Positions 6,343-12,402 of a stretch of 12,402 bases of DNA are shown here, piece after piece. Both the position numbers and the translations under genes were made by a program. The number at the start of each line of letters is the position of its first letter. Position 1 is the stretch's first letter. Source of the DNA: a bacterium (lineage in GTDB: Bacteria; UBA9089; CG2-30-40-21; SBAY01); assembly GCA_040757115.1 (NCBI GenBank), contig JBFLYA010000117.1:1-12402 (forward strand), given 5' to 3'. The notes under the pieces were generated by a model. That model saw only the letters and a list, made by a program, of their open reading frames with translations, had not been told where the DNA came from and did not search any database.

Positions 6343-7929
6343 ATGAGTAATATCGCGGTAATTGGAGGGGGATATTGGGGGAAAAATCTTATCCGCAATT
6401 TTGCACAACTGGGGGCACTTCATACTATTTGTGATGCTGATGAAGGTAGATTAAAACAACTGGGAAAGGATTATCCACTTGTAAATAAAACTATGGCATT
6501 TGCCGAAGTTTTAAGCAATAAAGAGATTGATGCTATAGTTATCTCTGCACCGGCAGAATTACATTATCAATTAACCATGGAGACTTTATCTGCAGGTAAA
6601 GATGTATTTTGTGAAAAACCATTAGCCTTAACGGCAGAACAGGGAATAGAATTAACTACCATCGCCCAGGAAAATAAAAGGATATTGATGGTTGGGCATT
6701 TATTAGAATATCATCCAGCAATCTTGAAACTAAAAGAGCTGGTTGATAAAGGAGAGTTAGGCAAGATTAATTATATTTATTCAAGTCGGTTAAATCTTGG
6801 GAAAATAAGACGGGAGGAAAATATCCTGTGGAGTTTTGCACCACACGATATTGCGGTTATCTTGCTTTTATTAGGTGAAATACCAGATAGGGTTTGTGCT
6901 CTGGGTGGAAATTATTTACATTCTCAAATTGCTGATATTACGGTAACTCACCTGAACTTTAAAAGTGGTGTCCGGGCACATATCTTTGTCTCCTGGCTTC
7001 ATCCCTACAAGGAACAAAAACTTATTGTTATTGGCGATAAGAAAATGGCGGTATTCGATGATGTTTTAGCCGAAGATAAACTACTTCTTTATCCTCATAA
7101 AATTGATTGGATTGACCGCGTGCCAATTCCAAAGAAAGAAAATGCCGAAAAGGTCGATTTTGAAATGAAAGAACCTTTACAAGAAGAATGCCGGCATTTT
7201 TTAGATTGTATCAACACGAGGCAAACTCCAAGAACAGATGGAAATAACGGTGTTCGGGTTTTAAGGATTTTACAAGCTTCTCAATTCTCATTAGAAAATA
7301 ATGGTCTGGTGGTAAATATTGAAGAACCAGCAAAAGCACAAAAATATTTTGCCCATCCGACGGCTATCATTGATACTCCCTCTGAGATTGGTGATGGAAC
7401 TAAAATCTGGCATTATTCTCATATTATGGCAAAGGCAAAGATTGGGCAGAATTGTAATATTGGCCAGAATGTAGTTATAAGTCCAGATGTAGTTATTGGT
7501 AACGGCGTAAAGATTCAAAATAATGTCTCAGTTTATACTGGAGTTACTTTAGAAGATGATGTTTTTTGTGGGCCTTCAATGGTATTTACCAATGTTATCA
7601 CCCCACGAAGTCATATCTCTCGCAAGAACGAATACCGCAATACATTAATTAAAAAAGGAGCAACTATCGGTGCTAATGCCACTATTGTTTGTGGAGTGAC
7701 GATAGGCAATTATGCCTTCATCGGTGCAGGAGCAGTGGTCACGAAGGATGTCTTACCGTATTCATTAGTCATTGGTAATCCTGCCAGACAGGTTGGGTGG
7801 ATGTGCCAATGTGGCGAAAAACTGAATTTTATCGAACAAATTGCTGAATGTGATAGATGTGGAAATCAATATACGCTACAAGAGGGTAAAATAAATTGTA
7901 ACCGTTCAGGTATAGATAAAAATATGTAA
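6343..7929 (+). CDS. Fused Gfo/Idh/MocA oxidoreductase and hexapeptide-repeat acyltransferase (WbpB/WbpD-like)
   Basis: A 528-residue protein with two enzymes in one chain. Residues 1 to about 330 are an NAD(P) oxidoreductase: GGGYWGKN near the start, the EKP motif (Glu91-Lys92-Pro93) and a His168-Asp169 motif. From about residue 335 ([10 protein letters not shown]) a left-handed beta-helix of hexapeptide repeats runs to GNPARQVGW. It ends in a small zinc ribbon with Cys488, Cys490, Cys503 and Cys506. In the UDP-2,3-diacetamido-glucuronate pathway, WbpB oxidises C3 of UDP-N-acetyl-glucosaminuronate, WbpE adds an amino group and WbpD acetylates it, so the fusion would join steps that flank WbpE. 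The substrate is inferred from family resemblance. The partner dehydrogenase and aminotransferase are not in the window. AGGAGGT at 6327-6333 supports ATG 6343. Confidence 0.88.
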   Translation: MSNIAVIGGGYWGKNLIRNFAQLGALHTICDADEGRLKQLGKDYPLVNKTMAFAEVLSNKEIDAIVISAPAELHYQLTMETLSAGKDVFCEKPLALTAEQGIELTTIAQENKRILMVGHLLEYHPAILKLKELVDKGELGKINYIYSSRLNLGKIRREENILWSFAPHDIAVILLLLGEIPDRVCALGGNYLHSQIADITVTHLNFKSGVRAHIFVSWLHPYKEQKLIVIGDKKMAVFDDVLAEDKLLLYPHKIDWIDRVPIPKKENAEKVDFEMKEPLQEECRHFLDCINTRQTPRTDGNNGVRVLRILQASQFSLENNGLVVNIEEPAKAQKYFAHPTAIIDTPSEIGDGTKIWHYSHIMAKAKIGQNCNIGQNVVISPDVVIGNGVKIQNNVSVYTGVTLEDDVFCGPSMVFTNVITPRSHISRKNEYRNTLIKKGATIGANATIVCGVTIGNYAFIGAGAVVTKDVLPYSLVIGNPARQVGWMCQCGEKLNFIEQIAECDRCGNQYTLQEGKINCNRSGIDKNM

Positions 7930-7933
7930 CTAT

Positions 7934-8222
7934 AACTCAAATCTCAAAACGCAAAACTCAAAACTACAACTTAAAACTAAAAAAGCGTTGATAGTAGATA
8001 GTTGATAGTTGAAGGACTATAAACTATACACTATAAACTATAAACCATAAACTATAAACTATAAACCATAAACTATAAACCATAAACTATAAACTATAAA
8101 CCATAAACTATAAACCATAAACTATAAACCATAAACTATAAACTATAAACCATAAACTATAAACTATAAACCATAAACTATAAACGAGTTTTGCATTTTT
8201 AGTTTTAAATTTTAAGTTTTTT
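7934..8222. repeat. Composite fold-back region surrounding the 7-bp array
   Basis: This fills the 7930-8271 gap; I see no gene in it. The outer left arm (about 7955-7986, AACTCAAAACTAC then TTAAAACTAAAAA) is the imperfect reverse complement of the outer right arm (about 8193-8222, TTTTTAGTTTTAA words). Inside lies a second left arm, 7987-8014: four degenerate heptamers (GTTGATA, GTAGATA, GTTGATA, GTTGAAG) complementary to units of the downstream array. So a short left arm faces a greatly expanded right arm. No GC-rich terminator is evident after the fusion gene. Confidence 0.7.
8017..8184. repeat. Tandem array of 24 heptamers (CTATAAA / CCATAAA)
   Basis: Exactly 168 bp, or 24 units of 7 bp with no insertion or deletion. 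With T for CTATAAA and C for CCATAAA, the order is TxTTC TTC TC TTC TC TC TTC TTC T, where x (8024-8030) is CTATACA. C units never stand next to each other, giving alternating 21-bp (TTC) and 14-bp (TC) higher-order periods. It is not a CRISPR because there are no spacers. Confidence 0.95.
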
Positions 8223-8271
8223 CCTGCCCTCTCTTATTTTTTGCCAAAGTGGGGTTAGGTATAGATTGGCT

Positions 8272-9429
8272 ATGTCAGAAGTTTCCATTGTTAAATGTGC
8301 TGAATATCAGTTTGAAGAGGTCGCCAGAGCTGTTAGGAACAGTATTGACCTTATTGGTGGGATGGGCAGGTTTGTCAAAAAAGGAATGCGGGTGTTGATA
8401 AAACCTAACCTTTTATCTGATAAACCACCCGAAAAAGCGGTTAATACCCATCCAACGATTATCAAGGCAGTTGTGGATTTGGTTATTGAATATGGTGGTA
8501 TTCCTTTAATCGGCGATAATCCAGGAATTCATAGTCTGACAAAGGTGATACAAAAATCGGGTCTGAACGAATTTATTAAGAATGAAGGTGTTTTTTTGTC
8601 TGATTTTAGCCAATACCTTTCCACACAATCCCCAAAAGATTATACTTTCAAAGAATTCAATATTGCCAAAGAAGTACTCGATGCAGATTTGGTCATTAAC
8701 TTGCCTAAACTAAAAACTCATGGCCATATGATACTCACATTAGGGGTAAAAAATCTATACGGATGTCTTTCCAAACATGAGCGGATACAATGGCATTTGA
8801 GAGCGGGTATTAACCGCGATTTTTTTGCCACAATGCTGGTTGAATTATATACCCTTATTCAACCTGGTTTGACGATTGTCGATGGAATTGTTGGTATGGA
8901 AGGTAATGGACCCAGCAATGGAACACTACGAAATATTGGACTAATTATCAGTGGTATTGATTGTCTGGCAATTGATACGGTTATTTGTCATCTCCTTAAC
9001 ATTAATAGCCAGCAGATATACACTATTCGGGTAGCAAAGGAAAAGAATATTGGAAAAACTTCGCTTGATGAAATAAATGTTGTTAGCAAAAATTTGAACC
9101 AATTTAAAATTAAGAATTTTCAACTACCACCAGAATTAACAGAAGATACAGTATGGGGGGTGTATATTCCTAAAAAACTCCGCACACCTTTAAAACAACA
9201 TCTTATCCCTAAACCTGTTATAGATACTTTTAGATGTAATCTTTGTCATACCTGCGTTGACTTCTGTCCGGCAAAAGTTATAAAGGTAGAGAAAAAAAGA
9301 GTAATTATCGACTCTATGAAATGCATTCGTTGTTTTTGCTGTCAGGAATTTTGCCCACAAGGGGCAATTATTATCAAGGAAAACTGGCTTTATAAAATTA
9401 ATCCATTAAAACTTATTGATAGTTTGTAG
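8272..9429 (+). CDS. DUF362 family protein with C-terminal 2x[4Fe-4S] ferredoxin domain
   Basis: A 385-residue, probably cytosolic protein. The N-terminal part is a DUF362 domain, recognised by KPNLLSDKPP...NTHP, GDNPG, NLPKLKTHGHM..GVKNLYGCLSKH and DGIVGMEGNGPSNG. The C-terminal ferredoxin domain carries two clusters: Cys322-325-328-332 followed by Pro, and Cys351-354-357-361 followed by Pro, plus an extra Cys356. The biochemical role of DUF362 is not established as far as I know; the clusters imply electron transfer or Fe-S dependent chemistry. The start is uncertain: TTG at 8266 adds two residues, but ATG 8272 looks more natural, with a weak AGGT at 8257-8260. There is no clear own promoter. 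It may be read through from the fusion gene across the heptamer array. Confidence 0.82.
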   Translation: MSEVSIVKCAEYQFEEVARAVRNSIDLIGGMGRFVKKGMRVLIKPNLLSDKPPEKAVNTHPTIIKAVVDLVIEYGGIPLIGDNPGIHSLTKVIQKSGLNEFIKNEGVFLSDFSQYLSTQSPKDYTFKEFNIAKEVLDADLVINLPKLKTHGHMILTLGVKNLYGCLSKHERIQWHLRAGINRDFFATMLVELYTLIQPGLTIVDGIVGMEGNGPSNGTLRNIGLIISGIDCLAIDTVICHLLNINSQQIYTIRVAKEKNIGKTSLDEINVVSKNLNQFKIKNFQLPPELTEDTVWGVYIPKKLRTPLKQHLIPKPVIDTFRCNLCHTCVDFCPAKVIKVEKKRVIIDSMKCIRCFCCQEFCPQGAIIIKENWLYKINPLKLIDSL

Positions 9430-9964
9430 GCATTCCGAAGTCAGTGAAGATAGACTTCTACACTGCTCACTTACTTTGTATGTGTTTAGCGTGTTCCAAA
9501 TTGCGTTGATTTGAGAAGTAACTCTTTGTTAAACAATAGGATACCGGTGCGAAATATTCCACAAGGAGTTTAATGCAAATATCAAAATGTAAAAATCAAA
9601 AGGACAAAGCAAAATGCAAAAATATACCCAAATAAATTGAGTTTGCAAATATTTTGCTCTAAAAAGGGATCAAGGATTTCGAGGGGGCAAGGATTCAAGG
9701 GAGGTGAAAAATAAGGTGTTCACTCGACCCCTGGATCCCTTGACCCCTTGAATCCTTTCAAGAAAGTTTTTGCAAACCTGTATACTTGTAAGGCAATAAA
9801 TTAAACACGAAGTCAAGATTTTTGATATTTGATATGTCATTTTGCATTTTAATATTTAATTTTTGATTTTGTATTACACAACTTGTTATGTTTGAAGTAG
9901 GTTCGCACTAAGTCAGTACCATTCATTTGTGCTCTCTGACCACGCTAAACAGGTAGCTTACTTT
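9430..9964. repeat. Intergenic region of nested inverted repeats between convergent genes
   Basis: No gene is seen in these 535 bp. Five inverted-repeat pairs occur in strict nested order: TGTTTAGCGTG (9483-9493) with 9941-9951; GTGCGAA (9547-9553) with 9902-9908; a CAAAAT/GCAAAA-rich arm (9574-9623) with 9818-9872; GTTTGCAAA (9641-9649) with 9769-9777; and a GGATCAAGG/GGATTCAAGG-rich arm (9666-9703) with 9723-9757. The innermost GC-richer hairpin could serve as a bidirectional terminator for the DUF362 and moxR-type genes. A small GAAGTC/GACTTC hairpin (9437-9442 and 9453-9458) follows the DUF362 stop. Confidence 0.7.
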
Positions 9965-10954
9965 TTACGGCACTTCAATTTTATTTAAAATCTTTCTGAC
10001 AATATCTTCCGTAGTCATTTCTTCTGCCTCTGCCTCGTAGGAAATAATAATTCTATGTCGTAAAACTTCCATTGCCATTGCTCGAACATCTTCTGGAATA
10101 ACATAACCTCGTCTTCGTAAAAAGGCATGTGCCTTAGCGGTTAATGACAGATAAATAGATGCCCTTGGCGAAGCACCCCATTCAATTAAAGGTTTTAAGT
10201 CATCTAAATCATATCTTTCTGGATAACGGGTAGCAAAGACGATATCTAAGATATATTGTTCTATCTTTTCATCCATATAGACATCTTTAACTACTTCTCG
10301 TGCTTTTATAATACTTGCTGGTGAGATAACTGGTTGTATTTGAGGATGTTCTTTTCTCGTCATTCGACGCATTATCTCTAATTCCTCGTTTTTATTTGGG
10401 TAGTCAATTTTTAGTTTTAACATAAACCTATCCAGTTGGGCTTCTGGTAAAGGATAAGTTCCTTCCTGCTCAATCGGGTTTTGAGTGGCTAGGACCAAAA
10501 ATGGCTCTTCTAAAGGATAGGAGGCTTCGCCAATGGTTACTTGTTTTTCTTGCATTGCCTCAAGGAGTGCACTCTGGACTTTAGCCGGGGCACGATTTAT
10601 CTCATCGGCTAAAATCAGGTTAGCAAAGATAGGACCTTTTTTAACCTTGAATTCCCCAGTTTTTTGTTCATAAATCATTGTCCCGATTAAATCTGCGGGT
10701 AAAAGGTCTGGGGTAAATTGTAGTCGTTGAAATTTAGTTTGAATAGTCGCAGATAATGTTTTAATCGCCAATGTCTTGGCTAATCCTGGAACTCCCTCTA
10801 ATAAAATATGTCCATTAGCCAGAAGTCCAATCAGTAACCTTTCTAAAATAGACCTCTGTCCAACAATTATCTTGCCTATCTCACTCAAAATTTCATCCAC
10901 AAATGCACTTTCTTTATTAATTCTTTCATGCAATATCTTGATGTTTTCATCCAT
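9965..10954 (-). CDS. MoxR-type AAA+ ATPase
   Basis: A 329-residue chaperone-like ATPase of the MoxR family, which typically helps mature or activate protein complexes. Walker A is GVPGLAKT (54-61, Lys60). Walker B is LILADE (113-118, Asp117 and Glu118), followed by INRAPAK. Sensor 1 is ATQNP (Asn159). LDRFM includes a likely arginine finger, Arg176, and sensor 2 is SPR (Arg264). The length and the C-terminal lid (about 230-329) are normal for the family. MoxR genes usually sit beside DUF58 or VWA-domain genes; here the downstream side is non-coding and the upstream partner is a secreted FN3 protein, 22 nt away. No clear Shine-Dalgarno precedes ATG 10954, so coupling to the upstream gene is plausible. 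Confidence 0.92.
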   Translation of the reverse strand: MDENIKILHERINKESAFVDEILSEIGKIIVGQRSILERLLIGLLANGHILLEGVPGLAKTLAIKTLSATIQTKFQRLQFTPDLLPADLIGTMIYEQKTGEFKVKKGPIFANLILADEINRAPAKVQSALLEAMQEKQVTIGEASYPLEEPFLVLATQNPIEQEGTYPLPEAQLDRFMLKLKIDYPNKNEELEIMRRMTRKEHPQIQPVISPASIIKAREVVKDVYMDEKIEQYILDIVFATRYPERYDLDDLKPLIEWGASPRASIYLSLTAKAHAFLRRRGYVIPEDVRAMAMEVLRHRIIISYEAEAEEMTTEDIVRKILNKIEVP

Positions 10955-10976
10955 TTTTAATATACACTTTGTCTTT

Positions 10977-12134
10977 CTATATAAGGTCTATTAGAGACCC
11001 AATAATAAACTTTAGTTCATCTTTTTTGTCTCCTAATCCATCCGAGTCACAAAACCAGGAGACAAAAATAGTATTTTTGAATTTTGTCTTATAAATAGGT
11101 AAGAATCCTTCGATTTTTAACCGTTGTTCTTCCTTATCGCTAAAATTTTCACTTCTGCCCATGCCAATATCTAAGTATGCTCCATTAAGTTTATGCCCAA
11201 TATTTAAGAATCTAATTCCATAAAAAGTCCTGACGAAAATATTGGTTATAGAATCATCTACATTTACACCCCCGGCTCGCAGTAATAATCCAAGACTTAC
11301 GCTATGACGCTCATTATTAAGTGAGTTTTTATTAAAAACAGAAAATCTATACAATTCAAATAAAAAACCCAGACTATACTCGAGGGATTTTTGAACTAAT
11401 TCGCTTGATGATGATTGAGAAGCCGCAATGGTACTGGATAATTGGAAATTGGTTAATAAACTCAATCTTTCATTCAATCTATTATGTGTTTTTAATCCAA
11501 TAAGCGGAAATATATCTGTAAATTTAGTTTTACTCATCGCATATTCACAGCCAACTATAAATTTTATTGTCTGAGGAATATCCGTATCTTCTAATTTAAA
11601 GGTTGTGCAGTTTGCTATTTTGGATAATGGAGACCAATTTGATGCTTCATCTGAGGTTTTAATCGCAAAGTAGTAGGTAGTTTGAGGAGATAAATTTCCT
11701 ATCGTCCATCGCTCAAGGGTTCCTGAACTCCCTGGTTTTGGCTCTTTTTCTACCTGGATAGTATCATCCCAATTCTCATCTGTAATTGGAACAAGGGAAT
11801 AGCGAATATCATAGGTCGTCACACTTCCTCCTGGAGTAGTCCAGGTTAAGGAAATAGAATCCTGTCTTTTATGGACAACCGTTAAATCTTTAATAGAAGT
11901 AGGCGGGACTATCTCTTTAAGAGCTGGCGTCAAGATACCTTCTGAAGTTTGATTAAAAATGTCCTCAAAAGACAGCGTAGATGAAGTAGAAGGAAGAGAG
12001 GATGTGCTTGAAACAGTTGTCGTTGGTAGAGTTATAGTTAACTCATCTAATTCTAACTTATCCGCCGCATAAGTATAAAAGTCCCCACCTAAATAAATAG
12101 CAATAACTAATCTTATGATATTTTTTAACATCAT
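10977..12134 (-). CDS. Secreted fibronectin type III protein with barrel-like C-terminal domain
   Basis: A 385-residue protein of unrecognised specific function. The N-terminus (about 1-24, hydrophobic IIRLVIAIYLGG and a TYAA cleavage-like site) looks like a signal peptide. A Thr/Ser-rich linker (38-54) is followed by one fibronectin type III domain (about 78-178; SIKDLTVVH, SLTWTTPGG, YDIRYS, LSPQTTYYFAIKTSDEASNWSPLS). Residues 188-385 alternate hydrophobic and polar positions with many Gly, Phe and Tyr, as in an outer-membrane beta-barrel, but the last residue is Ile rather than the usual aromatic, so this is a guess. Two adjacent ATGs begin the gene; CAGGGGGT upstream is a modified Shine-Dalgarno. 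It is first in a two-gene unit with the MoxR ATPase. Confidence 0.75.
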   Translation of the reverse strand: MMLKNIIRLVIAIYLGGDFYTYAADKLELDELTITLPTTTVSSTSSLPSTSSTLSFEDIFNQTSEGILTPALKEIVPPTSIKDLTVVHKRQDSISLTWTTPGGSVTTYDIRYSLVPITDENWDDTIQVEKEPKPGSSGTLERWTIGNLSPQTTYYFAIKTSDEASNWSPLSKIANCTTFKLEDTDIPQTIKFIVGCEYAMSKTKFTDIFPLIGLKTHNRLNERLSLLTNFQLSSTIAASQSSSSELVQKSLEYSLGFLFELYRFSVFNKNSLNNERHSVSLGLLLRAGGVNVDDSITNIFVRTFYGIRFLNIGHKLNGAYLDIGMGRSENFSDKEEQRLKIEGFLPIYKTKFKNTIFVSWFCDSDGLGDKKDELKFIIGSLIDLI

Positions 12135-12151
12135 TATTAACCCCCTGAAAG

Positions 12152-12224
12152 GTAAGCATTCAGCGGTCAGCCATCAATTGTCAGCATTTAGCCATCTTTC
12201 AAAAACTGAATGCTGAACGCTTAC
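12152..12224 (-). repeat. Hairpin occupying the leader of the FN3 gene
   Basis: The left arm (12152-12171, GTAAGCATTCAGC...) matches the reverse complement of the right arm (12205-12224) at 16 of 20 positions by eye. The interior (about 12172-12204) holds further TCAGCATTTAGCC-like words. On the minus strand this hairpin lies between the predicted transcription start near 12228 and the TTTCAGGGGG ribosome-binding region (12141-12150), so it makes up most of the 5' leader. Confidence 0.8.
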
Positions 12225-12234
12225 ATATTTTTAT

Positions 12235-12263
12235 ATTATACCTTAAATTAAGATTAATTGCAA
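12235..12263 (-). promoter_or_regulatory. Sigma70-type promoter of the FN3-MoxR unit
   Basis: On the minus strand, TTGCAA (12263-12258) and the consensus TATAAT (12240-12235) are separated by 17 bp. Initiation is expected near 12228, four bases before the hairpin arm. The -35 hexamer is identical to that of the fusion-gene promoter at 6234. Confidence 0.8.
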
Positions 12264-12366
12264 GTATTTTTTTACTTGAACCTTCAATTCAGACATAAAA
12301 AAGAAGATATAAGGGGTAATAAAAAAAAGATTATTATTTTGGATAAGGAAGATAGGGTTGATAAAA

Positions 12367-12402
12367 ATGAGATATGTTAGTTTCTCTGATGGTGAGATTG
12401 TA
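12367..12402 (+). CDS. Start of a gene running off the window
   Basis: ATG 12367 opens a frame reading MRYVSFSDGEIV to the window end with no stop. AGGG-like purines about 10 nt upstream (12352-12356 region) are a weak Shine-Dalgarno. Twelve residues are too few to name a family. A weak TTGAAC (12276-12281) lies upstream on this strand without a convincing -10. Confidence 0.4.
   Translation, partial: MRYVSFSDGEIV

Noticed and set aside
8017-8184. CRISPR array
   Set aside because: Units are contiguous 7-mers with no spacers, and no cas genes are present.
9483-9951. Insertion sequence bounded by terminal inverted repeats
   Set aside because: There is no transposase frame inside, and the interior is itself nested palindromes. 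A non-autonomous element remains possible.

Overview
The window is low-GC bacterial DNA with clear Shine-Dalgarno sites, sigma70-type promoters (17-bp spacers) and long intergenic regions. A secreted fibronectin-III protein with a barrel-like C-terminus and a surface-sugar type gene fusion suggest a diderm. I cannot place it to species. An uncultured candidate lineage would fit, but that is inference.

Layout. 1-570: no convincing gene, but three long hairpins inserted between copies of a short conserved sequence, the last ending at the ribosome-binding site of a CPA2-type cation/proton antiporter (571-1737, +). 1777-6130 (-): a tight operon of class I aminotransferase, serA and nadB, read from a good promoter near 6159-6187. 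The antiporter and nadB converge on a perfect 15-bp hairpin. 6131-6342: a divergent promoter region, with a compact two-hairpin leader on the + side. 6343-7929 (+): a fusion of a Gfo/Idh/MocA oxidoreductase with a left-handed beta-helix acyltransferase and zinc ribbon, resembling WbpB plus WbpD. 7930-8271: a fold-back region with 24 exact-length copies of a 7-bp repeat. 8272-9429 (+): a DUF362 protein with a 2x[4Fe-4S] ferredoxin tail. 9430-9964: nested inverted repeats between convergent genes. 9965-12134 (-): a MoxR-type AAA+ ATPase downstream of a secreted FN3 protein, driven by a strong promoter whose leader is almost entirely one hairpin. 12367-12402: the probable start of another + strand gene.

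How the genes work together. Aminotransferase, SerA and NadB link amino-acid metabolism to NAD synthesis: the first can make aspartate, which NadB oxidises to iminoaspartate. The fusion gene points to UDP-amino-sugar synthesis for surface polysaccharide. MoxR and the FN3 protein form a two-gene unit that may concern assembly or quality control of an envelope protein.

The most unusual signal is non-coding. Every intergenic region over 100 bp except the divergent promoter region holds a long imperfect palindrome whose arms are built from short quasi-repeats. The arm sequences differ from place to place while the fold-back design persists. In two cases the palindrome abuts the ribosome-binding site of the next gene.
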